DNA from: Brachynemurus nebulosus
Taxonomy: Eukaryota; Arthropoda; Insecta; Neuroptera; Myrmeleontidae
Direction: 5' to 3'
NCBI GenBank assembly: GCA_035578155.1
Contig: JAPWDM010000002.1
Coordinates: 38,057,437-38,121,436, forward strand
Length of the DNA: 64,000 bases
Part shown: positions 13,190 to 23,838 of the stretch, in pieces
Layout: the number at the start of each line of letters is the position of its first letter
Position numbering within the stretch: the first letter of the stretch is position 1
Notes under the pieces: model-generated
What the model saw: only the letters and a program-made list of their open reading frames with translations
What the model was told of the DNA's origin: nothing
Databases searched by the model: none
Program-made: the position numbers and the translations under genes

Positions 13190-14140
13190 TATTAACATAG
13201 GTATCTAGAAAATGATAAAAAATAAAATATGTATTTTACAGTTATTTAAATGTGTAGATTTTAGTTATTTAATGTTTAATAAATAATCAAAGATTAGGTA
13301 TAACATTATATATACGTATGTAAATATTAAATAATTTTGATAATACTATCAAAATATGTTTAGATTTGTAAATTAAATTATGCAATTATGAATTTTTGTA
13401 TTTTGTATTCGTATGTTTAAAGGTTTAAATATCAACAATAAGTTTTACCTCCCGTTTTAGTAAATTTATGTTATCAAATCAAGGATATTCAAATTTTATC
13501 AGTGAATTGCTAGGAAATTTTTGTCATTTTTTTTTTTAAATTTACAAATAAGCAAATTTTAAACGATTTTAGTACGAGACGAATATAATAATGAACATAC
13601 TTCTTGCAAAATAACTTCAAATATTGAAAACACATCAAGATGATAGATAAAATAAAATGAGTCTCTAGATGGCCGGGGACAAGCGTATAGAGTTGTGATT
13701 TATGAACATACTTATGGTAGGCCAAAGGTAGGTGCAATAGATACGTCGCACAAGGCACCGCGCCGCCGCTGACTTGTGACGAGGCTAATTACAACGATAT
13801 TATCAACGAATCTACTATAAAATATGTAAAGAAATTTGCCTGAGAAAGTGACTAATGGCTGACCTCAAGTGTTTTATAAATAGATATAATATGCATTCCT
13901 GTTCAAAGAAAATGAACTACTTCACAGCAGTGGCGTCGCAAAACGAAAATGGGGAGTGGGCAAGATAATTTTTGCGAGGCCCCCTTTAATTTTCTTTTTA
14001 AAATTTCTGTCTTATCAATTAGGCGACATTTTGTCTTTAATAGGATTATTTTTTACTTTTTATATCTGGCAAATATTGTACACGAACTTTTTCTGAATTC
14101 ACTTTATTTTCAACAAATAAAAAAGTTACGTCAAATATAT
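13190..14140. other. AT-rich DNA, no gene recognised
   Basis: Contains ORFs of 82 and 99 codons without recognisable motifs or supporting splice signals. Near 13928-13985, CAGTGGCGTCGCAAAA followed by GAGGCCCCC looks like one end of a non-autonomous DNA repeat. Confidence 0.4.
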
Positions 14141-14143
14141 ATA

Positions 14144-14600
14144 CAGCTGAACTCTTTTTTATGCGGTCTTTTTTTGTGCGGTATTTTTGTGCGATTTTTT
14201 TATGCGGTTTTTAAAAAAATGCCCATTAAAATGCATAATATGAATTAAAATCAAGAGACAGGAAACTTAAACATTTACTATAATAACTTTCTTTGATAAA
14301 AATAATTTTTAACGACTTTTAAGCATTTAATCAATACATTGCATAAGAACATAAGTTATTGCATCATTTAATTTTTTTTACACATGTATTTTCAAAATTT
14401 TTATAATATTATAAAAAGGAAATAAAATGTTCCTACGTGTAAATTAAGGCTGTATCTTGTTTAGAAAAGCAACTTCTATTGAAATTTTGAGGTTTTGAGT
14501 GTTTTAAGTTATGAATTTTCGTGAATTTGTAAAAAAAACTTTTTTTATGTGGTAGATCGGAACCGCATAAAAAAAAGTTTTTTTACAATCCGTTGTGTGT
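14144..14600 (+). mobile_element. Pogo/Tc1-type MITE, family Z copy 1 (right end incomplete)
   Basis: Starts CAGCTGAACTCTTTTTTATG directly after TA and aligns over about 450 bases with the complete copy at 48526-49078 (shared TACACATGTATTTT and TTCCTACGTGTAAATTAAG). The right terminal repeat seen in the other copy is not found here, so this copy is truncated. Confidence 0.7.
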
Positions 14601-15440
14601 TTTGCGAAATCATTTCATTAAATATTTTTTAAAATAAATAAAATACAAAATAACGATTGTGTCTTAACAAACATTTCCGAACTGTTTTTGCCTTGATTTT
14701 TGCCTTAACAAAAAACAATTACATTTTTAATTTGACTCAAAGCAACAATTACTTAGTCACGGCCTATTTCTAACAAGTCGAAATCTCATCCCTGTTACAT
14801 TGTATGGTTTCTAACCGTCTCCCTTATTGTCTGGCTTCTAACCGACTCTTTCTCAGTTCCTTACTTTCAACAACGTATATATGATTCGCGACTTTATCCC
14901 CGCTGTTCAAAATTTTTCCATATTAATTCAATCATTTATAAGCGGCGCAAGTGACAAACTACACGTCAGCAAAGGGGGAACCACAAATACAGTACTACAA
15001 TGTATTCAAAAGGTAATATTTAAGCTACCAACTGCCAGATGGCTCTCAGTCATCACTAAGTTTCATAGCCGATATTAGAGCCACCAATCATTCAATTCGA
15101 AATTCGACCGGAAGGTGTCAGCTCCATTATCATTATGCCCGTTTCAAAGTCCCCACAGCTCAACTTCGCACCCGGGTTATTAGAAATTCTTTACACCCCT
15201 GTCAAAGGTGAAAAAATTTTTCTTTGCCTGACAGATTTGTTATTTGGCCCCTTCAGAGAAAGATAACAGAATTTTATTTCGAAGTTAGATAATTCGATAA
15301 AAATATGTGAAAAAAAAATGAAACACATCGCCTTTAAATACAAACAAAAAAGCTGTACATCCATTAATTAGCAGTCTCATTATTTCAGTATTAAATTCAA
15401 ATCCTCTTGAGATAAGACAATAAGGAAAATTTGAAAAATT
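14601..15440. other. Unassigned stretch with a GC-richer island at 14750-15250
   Basis: From about 14750 to 15250 base composition rises relative to its AT-rich surroundings, and the sequence contains an open frame from 14881 to 15078. I see no known domain, tRNA or LTR termini. It may be a decayed retroelement or exon. No function is assigned. Confidence 0.35.
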
Positions 15441-15446
15441 GATATG

Positions 15447-15561
15447 AGTAGTAGAAATATAAGAGAACGGGAGTCACCTCCCCACCTCCCGATTTTTTGA
15501 GCGACCTCGGGAGATGGTAGAGCTACCGGGGCGGTTCTAGAAACCTCCGGTAGTGGGTAGA
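15447..15561. repeat. Left terminal inverted repeat of copy 2
   Basis: About 114 bases matching the reverse complement of 18643-18756 with scattered differences. It contains two internal inverted blocks, CTCCCGATTTTTTGAGCGAC and GGTTCTAGAAACCTCCGG. Confidence 0.88.
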
Positions 15562-15846
15562 AAATTCAATGTCATTTCTTGCTTCAAAACTATAGTCGGT
15601 TTCATTATCATCGTCTTCATCATTCGATTTTGACGATTCACTTTGTATTAAAAGTCTCCTGTTCTCCGCACTGTTCACGTGTGTCCCATTATTTACCGAC
15701 TGATTAGTGGTATATTCAAACTGATTATTTTCGATCTGACCATTATTGTTTGTTTGATGTCCCCGAGCATGCACTCTTCTTTTCATATGACGTAAAAGAG
15801 AATCTCTCCGCGAAAATGTCTTATCACAACGCATACACTCAAACAT
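15523..15846 (-). pseudogene. Truncated C2H2 zinc-finger gene running into the terminal repeat
   Basis: Homologous to the N-terminal part of the 377-residue proteins of the large element. It has the same single finger (C4, C7, H20, H26, with DKTFSRR) and the same Asn-rich and acidic stretch. After about 90 residues homology stops, and the frame continues through terminal-repeat sequence to a TAG inside it, giving 107 residues. The matching start is ATG at 15846. A 13-codon open extension upstream is not homologous and is probably UTR. The TATA box (TATATAAGG-like, near 15911-15918) and ACTGA (minus-strand TCAGT, 15884-15888) of the intact promoter are still present. A product is possible but the acidic body and C-terminal tail are missing. 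Confidence 0.8.
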
Positions 15847-15968
15847 TTTTGATAGATGTGAATAATTTGATTTATAGCATAACACTGATTAGTTTTTATA
15901 TCGGCATGACCTTATATAGTACAGCCAGAGCAGAATTGACGTAAAGTAACGCCAACACAGTTTATATG

Positions 15969-16790
15969 TACACGGAGAGAAAATTCCTATAAAAATTACT
16001 GTGCTCAGCACTACAATCGACGTGTAAAAGGCGAACATATTCAATTCTGTAAGGTAAAAGTATAAAGATTATACCTAATCATAAAAAATTTAAAGGATGG
16101 AATGTTCTTTTCGTAATATTATCTCCGTAAAATTTGTAAAACAGCACAGTAAAAAGTTCCATTACCGACAAAAAAATAATTTTTAATTGTTTTTATTAAA
16201 AAAATTACCATACTAACATGCTAATAATAGAAAGAAAAAAAACAGAAAGAAGGTTGGTTGTGTTGGGAACGCTGTAATGAAATGTACCTCACTCAGCGAG
16301 TTAGGCGAGTTACATGCGAACCATAGGTGTGGACTGTGGAAGAAACTTTGTCAGACAGTTCGCACCAAGCACCTTGATTTATCACTGTGTTACAAGCAGC
16401 TAGCACAGTTAGTACTAGTAGTCAGTTTCTTTTACACTCTCTTAGGACAATGTCATCGTTTAATTCATCTTTTTGTTATTTACCTATCTTTAGTATATGT
16501 ATTAGAATATATTGTTGGCAATCATTTTTGTATACATGTTTTTACAGGTACAGTGCAACCAACATAAGGTCGCGAATCAGATGCGCAAATGAAAGAGTAC
16601 GACAACAAGAATTAAACTATAATATATATGCATAAGAGTGTGATAAAAGTTGTGTTAGCACCACATTAAATTTTACCATGCTAGCACATATTTTTTATTT
16701 TGGTCGTCGATCGCGCACGGATTATAGGGGAGCATGGTAATTTTTCTGAAATTTTCTCTACAAAAATTATAGGATTTTTCTCTCCGTGTA
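15969..16790. mobile_element. Nested non-autonomous DNA element with CACGGAGAGAAAA ends
   Basis: Left end TACACGGAGAGAAAATTCCT and right end AGGATTTTTCTCTCCGTGTA are inverted. A TA at each end may be the target duplication. It sits immediately after the zinc-finger promoter of the enclosing element. No convincing ORF is inside. The two overlapping ORFs at 16277-16635 lack recognisable features. Confidence 0.6.
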
Positions 16791-18487
16791 TAAAGTTGTA
16801 TTGAAAAATATTAACAATATTGCACCCTTTTTTTCATATTATTGGTTGTTGTAAATAGATTTTATAGTTTTAGTTCGCATTAACTTTTCAAAATTTTATG
16901 TGTTTTAGTCGAAATTTAAATAAAATTTAGTTATTTCCTTTTTAGAATTGAAAAAAATTTAAATATGGCTCTGTATTGTGTATGAGTACTCTATATGTAT
17001 AGTTAATTCCCGAGTTCACTGGAAAAAAAATCCGTTTAAGGTGCAAAGAGAACTTTTGCTGTTTTTTAATAGTTAAACATAGAATAAAATTTATAATAAT
17101 AATATACAATACATAGGTATTGGAGTGTGACAATATGCGAAAAACGCTTATTCAACATTGATAAAATAATTTCGTATTTAAGATAAATTACTATTACAGC
17201 CGTTTACAAAACTAAAGCCATAGGTATATGTATAAACTAATTTTTTATAATTAAAACAATAGAAAATAATAAATTTAACAAAAACAGATACATTATTTAT
17301 AGATAAATGTAAGATATTAAAAGGAAACTTTCTTAAAATGTACGGAACATTGTACAATTAGATAAGACTAAAAAAATATCTATAACGAGAAATTACTGTT
17401 TCAAAAGTACTTTAAGATCATTAAATTAATATTTTAAAAAACTACTTTAAGATGATTACATATTAAGTTTTAAGAATAAGATTTTTAAAAATTAATTCAT
17501 ATTTATAAGATATGATTTTACCGACGTAGAGACCTTTACTTTTAACAGAGTACTGTATAGATCGTACATTAACATTACTATATATTTCACAAATTTATCG
17601 AAGTATGTATCCTCTATTCCTTTATTAAAATTTTAGCATATATTTTTTCGATTTTTTATAAAAAAATGTTTCAAACTGCTTGAATGCTTTTATTTAGAAG
17701 TAGAAGGGTTAACGGAACATTAATTCTTTTATTCCTATAAAAGTGTTTCTTACTTTTGTACAGTATAAATGTGCCTAGTTTAAATTTTTTAACAGCCATT
17801 AACATCATAAGACGTCAAATAAAGTCTTACTAAATCATACATCATATCCAACAAGCAAATAATGTGTTTTAAAACAGATCGCCAATATTACCTTTAGAAA
17901 TTATTAATAAGATTTTTTCTATTAAAAAACAGATATTTTTATAAGTAACAGCGATTTTAGCTGAGTACATAATATAATTTTAACATTAAATTTCTTCAGA
18001 GAATATGTAGCATAGAATATTATCATATACAAATTAAGAATAAAAAATATATATACAGAGTGATATATTTTTGTAAAATTATGAACATATATATGGTCTG
18101 CCGTAATTGTAAACGAACATTTTTTTATAAAATTTGATATTAATTTCAAACTTATTACTTTTTGCTTGCAAAAAACGGCATATGAATAAAAACTAACATT
18201 TCTACTCATAGTCATAATATTTAAATTACACAATGCTAACAATATCAAATAGTTATACATTTTATGTGAATTTCTATATTCGAATCAAGTTTAGGGTATG
18301 ATATTAAAAAATTAGTTTGATTTATTTTTTAGGGATGGATGTAAATATAAAAAGATCGGTTTTCTTTTTAAAAAATTTTTTTTATTAAGTATAGTTTAAA
18401 AAAATAGGTACAATAATCACTTTTTAACATGTAAACAATAATAAGATTTCTTACAAAAATATGGCAATTTTTTAAATTTACAAATTT

Positions 18488-18578
18488 CAAGAAGATCCAA
18501 CGTTTTGAATTGCGATTTCAAGAAGATCCAATGTTTTGAATTTCAATTTATGAATTAGTCCGATTGGCCCATTATTAG
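18488..18578 (-). pseudogene. Remnant of the 132-residue palindrome-family gene
   Basis: The minus strand reads the C-terminal coding part of the gene found intact at 29950-30348 (the stretch corresponding to NNGPIGLTHKLQFKTLDLLE), with one short duplication and several substitutions. The rest of the gene is deleted, and the remnant abuts the TTAGG-like subterminal repeat. Confidence 0.75.
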
Positions 18579-18642
18579 GTTAGGTTAGGTTAGATCAAGT
18601 TCCGTTGGGTTCAGTTAGGTTAGAAAAAATTTTCGTTCACAT

Positions 18643-18756
18643 TACTCCACCCACCACCGGAGGTTTCTAGAACCGTTCCGGTGGCTCTACCACCTCGGTC
18701 GCTCAAAAAATCGGGAGGTGGGGAGGTGGTTCTTGTTCTCTTATACTTCTACTACT
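18643..18756. repeat. Right terminal inverted repeat of copy 2
   Basis: Counterpart of 15447-15561, ending CTTCTACTACT before the duplicated GATATG. Just inside it lies a TTAGG-like stretch (GGTTAGGTTAGGTTAG near 18581-18596), as in the large element. Confidence 0.88.
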
Positions 18757-18762
18757 GATATG

Positions 18763-19084
18763 GTTTATTTCACTTAAATTTAACCATGATTCATCACTTA
18801 TGAATTTAAATAATTCCCGTTTTCTTGGCTTTATCTCTTTCATTATTGCATTTATACGTAAATCTTAAATTTGCAGTTTGTTTTCTAGAAAAGAATAGAA
18901 GATTGATTTGTTTCGAATATAAGAATTATTTAATTTTTTAACGATGACTCATGATCAATTGTATTTAAAATGGGATATAGCTAAAATAAAAATATTACTA
19001 TTTACAAATTACGTAACTATTTAATATAATTACAATGCAAGCTCTCAATAATGATATTTCTATACATCTCAGTAAGGATCTTAC
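18763..19084. other. AT-rich spacer, nothing recognised
   Basis: No ORF, hairpin or terminal repeat was recognised between copy 2 and the hAT-type MITE. Confidence 0.5.
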
Positions 19085-19342
19085 CAGGGCCAGATTAGTC
19101 AATAGGCCAACCTAGGTCATGGCCTAGGGGCAGCCAGTTTTTAGGGGCGGAAGATTTTGAAAACATGGCGGCAAAATTCGTAATTGACATTTTTTTTGGT
19201 CGTCTGTTATTTTTTAAAAGAAAGTTCCAAAAAAAAAGTAGGAAAAATTAAGATTTTCTTCTTTTCATTAAGAATTTCTTCCAAGGTAGGGGCGGCACTT
19301 TTCAAGGGGCCTAGGGTGGCACTCAGGGTTAATCCGACCCTG
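19085..19342. mobile_element. hAT-type MITE (CAGGGCCAGATTA ends)
   Basis: A 258-base repeat starting CAGGGCCAGATTAGTC and ending TTAATCCGACCCTG. It is flanked by near-identical 8-bp duplications (GATCTTAC at 19077-19084, AATCTTAC at 19343-19350). The ends and an 8-bp duplication fit the hAT superfamily. No coding capacity. Confidence 0.78.
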
Positions 19343-19743
19343 AATCTTACCATTACCACATCCAACACTCACTCCATACACAAATACTTGTAAAACAACA
19401 ATAAAATTTAAACAATTTCTCCGAGCGATTGTTTAAACTCCGAATAAAACGAAATGGTGAAGAACGCGGAGCTATAGTTTAGGTATAGCTTTTCTAAGAA
19501 TTTTATTCCCCTATTAGACTTTGGAATTATTAATTTTTTTTTAATAAATAAATATGTATTATTATTCTAAATAAAAATATTCTAGTCAATTTACTTATTT
19601 CCGGAAATTTCTAATCAAGAATGACCTGATTTTTTTATAATGATTAAAAGATTTATTTACAAATATTATAATAATTAATTAGTACGATAATTTTTATAGT
19701 TACGTAAATTTCTTGAAATTCTCCACAAACGTTTATATATATT

Positions 19744-19860
19744 AGTAGTAGGAATATGGGCATTTGGGAACCTCCTTCCCTCCTGCCGACTTTTTGAGTG
19801 ACCTCGGCAGGAGGCAAAACTACCGAGGCGGTTCTAGAAGCCTCCGGCGGTGGGTGGAGC
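19744..19860. repeat. Outer terminal module of left arm
   Basis: Diverged homologue of the copy 2 terminal repeats. It contains nested inverted blocks (CTCCTGCCGACTTTTTGAGT against CTCGGCAGGAGG), GGTTCTAGAAGCCTCCGG and GGTGGGTGGAGC. This conserved block is the most likely binding site for the mobilising enzyme. Mirror copy at about 31120-31236. Confidence 0.8.
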
Positions 19861-19875
19861 AAAAATTTGGTCTCC

Positions 19876-19998
19876 AACCTAACGATATCTAGTGAAATTT
19901 TTTCTAACCTAACAGAACCCAATGGAACTTGACCTAACCTAACGAAACCTAAGTGAACTTAGCTTAACCTAACAAAATTTTTTCTAACCTAAGAACTG
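19876..19998. repeat. TTAGG-like subterminal repeats (left arm)
   Basis: Several CTAACCTAAC and AACCTAAC blocks occur in a tract of about 120 bases, mixed with TGGAACTTGACC-type spacers. TTAGG is the arthropod telomere unit, but here the units are degenerate and interrupted. The mirror tract is at about 30985-31105, and a shorter version lies in copy 2 near 18578-18632. This is subterminal structure of the element, not a telomere. Confidence 0.7.
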
Positions 19999-20012
19999 AA
20001 AAATTCCCTAAC

Positions 20013-20100
20013 AGATGGCGCAGCCACCTTCGAGCCTGTGAATTCGCTACTAGATGGCGCAGCCACCTTCGAGCCTGTGAATTCGCTACTAGATGGCGTT
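20013..20100. repeat. 39-bp tandem repeat containing AGATGGCGC
   Basis: Two full units starting at 20013 and 20052 and a partial third at 20091. Each opens AGATGGCGCAGCCACC and ends AATTCGCTACT. A looser TAGATGGCA follows near 20142. The AGATGGCGC core resembles insulator-protein (CTCF-like) sites of insects; that reading is inference. Mirror at about 30880-30968. Confidence 0.65.
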
Positions 20101-20214
20101 GCTAGTCTGGATTCCTGTGTGTAAGTTTGAAAAATTGTCAATAGATGGCATCGAAAAACTTTTTTTTGATAGTTAAACTAGCCATTAAAAGATGGCCTTG
20201 CTTTCATAATTTTA

Positions 20215-20494
20215 TAATATTTTTATCTGAAAACAGGCTTAAACTGTCAGCTGACGTCACTAAAGGTAAACTGATATCAAACAGCGAAGATTTCTCTCTA
20301 ATATGCAAAAATGAATTTTATCATATGATTGTATATTTTTATCTGAAAACAGGTTTAAACTTGTATAAATTGTCAGCTGACGTCACTAAAGGTAAACTGT
20401 TATTAATAGCGAAGATTTCTGTCTAATATGCAAAAAAAAATGAAGCAACAGGTTTTAACCTGCATGGCTACATAAAGTGTGATAAATGACGTCA
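20215..20494 (+). promoter_or_regulatory. Three palindromic TGACGTCA sites upstream of the 132-residue gene
   Basis: TGACGTCA, the full cAMP-response/ATF element, occurs at 20252-20259, 20378-20385 and 20487-20494. The first two lie in a tandem duplication of about 120 bases (ATTTTTATCTGAAAACAGG ... CTAATATGCAAAAATGAA). The third is 18 bases before the TATA box. Such spacing suggests a bZIP-controlled enhancer or promoter. Mirror sites lie in the right arm near 30487, 30596 and 30722. The open frame of 93 codons across this tract is a by-product of the duplication. Confidence 0.6.
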
Positions 20495-20511
20495 TCAGGC
20501 TATCTTTCTGC

Positions 20512-20542
20512 TATAAAAGGGCGCGACAGAATTTCTTCAGTT
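20512..20542 (+). promoter_or_regulatory. Core promoter of the left 132-residue gene
   Basis: TATAAAAG at 20512-20519 is followed by the initiator TTCAGTT with the presumed +1 A at 20539. The 5' UTR would be about 94 bases. The mirror copy serves the right-arm gene (TATA near 30462-30469). Confidence 0.65.
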
Positions 20543-20632
20543 ACAATTTTGTTCGAAACTTTAGTGAAAAAACATTAAATCTTATTGTTGTGAATTTTCA
20601 ATTGTTGTGTTAACAATTAATTATTGCCAACA

Positions 20633-21031
20633 ATGGAATCCATTACTACTGGTGCTTCATCTGGAAACAGAAACTTAATTCAAAAAATGGCTGGAAATTT
20701 TGTGGAGGAATTGAATCATCTTGGTGCTGTTAAACGATGGATTAAACTTTCTGATATGGAAATTGGAAAAGTATATAAAATAATGGGCGCAAGTCAATTG
20801 CCGTCAAAATTCGATTCATCGAAAATGAAGACAATATTGGAATTGGAAATTGGATACATTTCGTTACCAGCGAGATTTGACAATTTGAACGAGCAGATGC
20901 TGGCATGGTTGCAAAGCAATCCAAAACTGGGTATTATGAATAATGGACCCATTGGACTAACTCATAAATTGCAATTCAAAACGTTGGATCTTCTTGAAAT
21001 CGTGGAGGATGCTGAATGGCGAATTTTGTAA
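20633..21031 (+). CDS. 132-residue protein of unknown family (left arm)
   Basis: Intact ORF beginning at ATG 20633 in a good insect context (CCAACAATGG). An in-frame TTG three codons upstream is not a likely start. The first 40 residues look helical (KMAGNFVEELNHLGAVKRWI). Residues about 42-100 alternate short hydrophobic strands (KVYKIMGA, TILELEIGYISLPARF) with turns, and a second short strand region precedes the acidic end. The shape suggests a small beta-barrel or OB-like nucleic-acid-binding protein, but this is impression, not homology. There is no signal peptide or membrane segment. An AATAAA signal lies about 80 bases past the stop. It converges with the zinc-finger gene of the same arm. 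Reading-frame integrity in both arms argues for selection or a very recent copy. Confidence 0.72.
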   Translation: MESITTGASSGNRNLIQKMAGNFVEELNHLGAVKRWIKLSDMEIGKVYKIMGASQLPSKFDSSKMKTILELEIGYISLPARFDNLNEQMLAWLQSNPKLGIMNNGPIGLTHKLQFKTLDLLEIVEDAEWRIL

Positions 21032-21125
21032 TTTACTCTCTTCAAAATGTATTATTTAATTGTACTATGGATTTTAAAAATTTCAATATTGTATCAATTT
21101 TTACATATATTTAATAAAAATTATA

Positions 21126-21224
21126 AAAACAAAAAAAAAGACCAAAAAAACAAACAAAAAAACCAAAAAAAACAAAAACAAAAAAAACAAAAAAAAAAAA
21201 AACAAAAACAAAAAAAAAAATTCG
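21126..21224. repeat. A/C homopolymer tract after the left 132-residue gene
   Basis: About 100 bases of A-runs separated by single C. The mirror is a T/G tract at about 29756-29855, a few bases shorter. This tract holds most of the length difference between the arms. The Lys/Gln-rich ORF through it is not a gene. Confidence 0.85.
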
Positions 21225-23838
21225 ATTTTTTTTCAATACCCATCGCTAGACATTGATTTATATTCTAGTTTTGATTATGCCAGATTATATTACATTATTT
21301 GGTGTTCAATAAAAAAATTTAAAAATCGATTTTTCAGTTCATGTCTCGTCCCTAAATCACAATTTTGAACTAAGTATAAATCATACATAATACATATTAG
21401 TAATATATGTAATAATACATATTAGTAATATTTGATATGCATCGTAAGTACTGTAGGGTTTTATGGTGAATAATTATAAAACAAAAAAAGATTTAATATC
21501 CCCTGAAAACGAAAAATTTAATTTTCATAATAATTTCAAAACTCTATATTTTATAATGTTATAACCAACTATGCCTTTTAATAGCACAAAAATTCCAGTT
21601 GCATACAGCAAAACAGCTGACGAATTAAAATTTCACATGTCGCTGTATCGCATATGTAAATCTCATATGTGTACATACATACATGTGACTTGTTGTAATT
21701 TTTATACACGAGTATAATACCAATTGAAAAATTTGCTTGTGAAAAATAGGAAAATCTTCTTCCTCAGCAATTGAAAATTCTATTAATATTAGAAAATTTA
21801 TTTCCGGTAATAGTATTGTTAGATACTAGAACAACTGAAAACTTTTAAAACAAAAATTTTGTTCTAAGTAATATTTGATATGCATCGTATTATTAGGTTT
21901 TATGGTGAATAATTATAAAACAAAAAAAGATTTAATATCCCCTGAAAACGAAAAATTTAATTTTTCACATGCTTAATAAAAATTATTTTTCAAGTTTAAT
22001 AAAAATTATTCTTTATAAAATTGTCTATCAAATATTAGCCTTGCACATACATATAAGAAATGCTGATTTGCTAAAATATAAATCTTGGAATGTGGATACA
22101 TAATGTTATAAAAGTCCAATACGTTCATACATATGTATATATGAATATTACATTGTAATACAGGTATTCGCTATATCTATATGAATCGTGTTTAAAAGCC
22201 AAATTTATTTTCCTGAATTTTTTAAAATATATATAGTAATATAATATTTCGCATATATACAGTACTCTGTTAAAAGTACGGGTTTCTACACCGTTAAAAA
22301 CATATATTTTACAATATCAATATATTGTAAAAAATCATATTTCTTAATATTTTTAAAACTGAATATGTAATATCAAGAATTTAAAACAGTTTTGAAACAT
22401 TAATTTCTCCTCATAATATTTTTTTAGTCTTAAATTAATAGCACAATGTTCCATATATTTTAAGAAAATTTTTCTTTTAATATTTTATAACTCATCTAAA
22501 AAATTTATAGCTATTTTTTATCCAAAAATTTATTACTTGCTATTGTTAAAAAATTAGTTAAATATATCTATAGGTATTAAGTGACCCCTAGTTTTGTGAA
22601 AGACGGTAGTAATAGCAATTCATCTTAAATACGAAATTATTTTATCAATGCTAAATAAGCGTTTTTTTCTCATATTATCATACTCCAATATATTGTATAT
22701 TATTATAATTTATAAAAATGTGTTTTATTTATTAAAAAATTTAGCAAAATTTTAAATAATATCACGTCAAAATAATATTCAGAAGTCAATAAAAGACAAT
22801 AGCAGTAAATTTATTAAGATAACTATAAATAAATATTAATCGAATGTTGAAATATTTATTAACAAATAGTACTGCTTAGTAGAAAATTAGGTACCTATTG
22901 TTTTGTTTTCAAATTTACCTTTTTGCAATTAAAGAAAATTTTAGTAACTATCGATACCTATATAAAACGATACCCATAAAAGACCAGCATGCTCTGATCT
23001 CAACAATTTTTTCCCATGTTAAATTTGTATGTTCTTACTTCGCTGAAACTTATTATGTTTATATATTCCCCCAATATTTTCTACCATAAACAATAGTTAT
23101 AGCAAGCTAGGTAGGTATTGAATAAGTATTTTTTGTTTGTTAATTTATTGATGATAGAGAAAAAAAATTTATGATTTTATAGACAGTGAAATACATTTAA
23201 ACTATTTTTTGCAGTTTAATTTTGTAAAAACACCTAAAAATTATCAGTCACAGACAAATATTTCTAAGCAAACGAATTGAAAATGTAGTTTTATATCATA
23301 AGAATAAATGCGTATATATAGGGTGGACAGTAAATAACTCTCATAATTTTTAAAGAGCGGATGAAAACTTAGTTTTGGATTACGAAATTTTATTTTTTTT
23401 CCGGAGTTAAGCTGCATTCAATTAATTAACCCTTTCCTGCACAGCAGTTTTAGATCATTACTGTGCAAACGATACTTCAAATTAGCAAATCATTAATAAC
23501 ATGGGTAAATACTTATTAGCAAGAATTACATAGTTTACACATATGTTCTATCGCACCAGAATGTTAATAGGACAATGCGATTTAATTGCCTATATTCAGG
23601 AGCAAGCAAAAACATTACCTATTTTAATAACTTAGAAAATACACATTACATAGTTCGTTGTAAGAACAATCATTTCGGTGATCTTTTTTTTTTTTTTTTA
23701 ACGAATTACTAAATTTGCTTAAGGACTATGGTATGTAAGAAATAACAACACTCACATAATTTTAAAATAATTAACATATAGCTATTGGAAAAGTTACAAA
23801 GATTTTTTTAACAACTTATTAAATGCTGATAGCTTATT
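21225..23838. other. Non-coding inner left arm with a direct repeat
   Basis: About 2.6 kb of AT-rich DNA without a convincing gene. A block of about 100 bases (AGTAATATTTGATATGCATCG ... CCCTGAAAACG) occurs twice in direct orientation, at about 21424-21530 and 21868-21963. The stretch 22260-22720 is the counterpart of 17080-17570 in copy 2. The 63-codon ORF at 22898-23089 lacks features. Confidence 0.6.

Larger units (their letters stand above)
15447..18756. mobile_element. Decayed palindrome-family (Polinton-like) element, copy 2
   Basis: A 3.3 kb element bounded by the 6-bp direct repeat GATATG (15441-15446 and 18757-18762). It has terminal inverted repeats of about 114 bases starting AGTAGTAGAAATATAAGAGA on the left. 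The same TIR layout (poly-purine tip, TTTTTGAG.GACC, GGTTCTAGAA.CCTCCGG) is found in the large element at 19744-31236. Inside are a truncated zinc-finger gene near the left end, a nested TIR element, a stretch at 17080-17570 collinear with 28265-28740 of the large element, and the tail of the 132-residue protein gene near the right end. It encodes no transposase or polymerase, and I infer a deletion derivative. Confidence 0.85.

Noticed and set aside
16277..16635. Two overlapping ORFs of 96 and 82 codons
   Set aside because: They lie in a nested TIR element, have no recognisable motif, and overlap each other in different frames.
19876..19998. Interstitial telomere array
   Set aside because: Units are degenerate and interrupted, and are repeated at the same place in each copy of the element, so they belong to the element.
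21047..21256. Lys/Gln-rich ORF after the 132-residue gene, and its mirror at 29734-29934
   Set aside because: Encoded by the A/C homopolymer tract that is 3' UTR or spacer. Length differs between arms.
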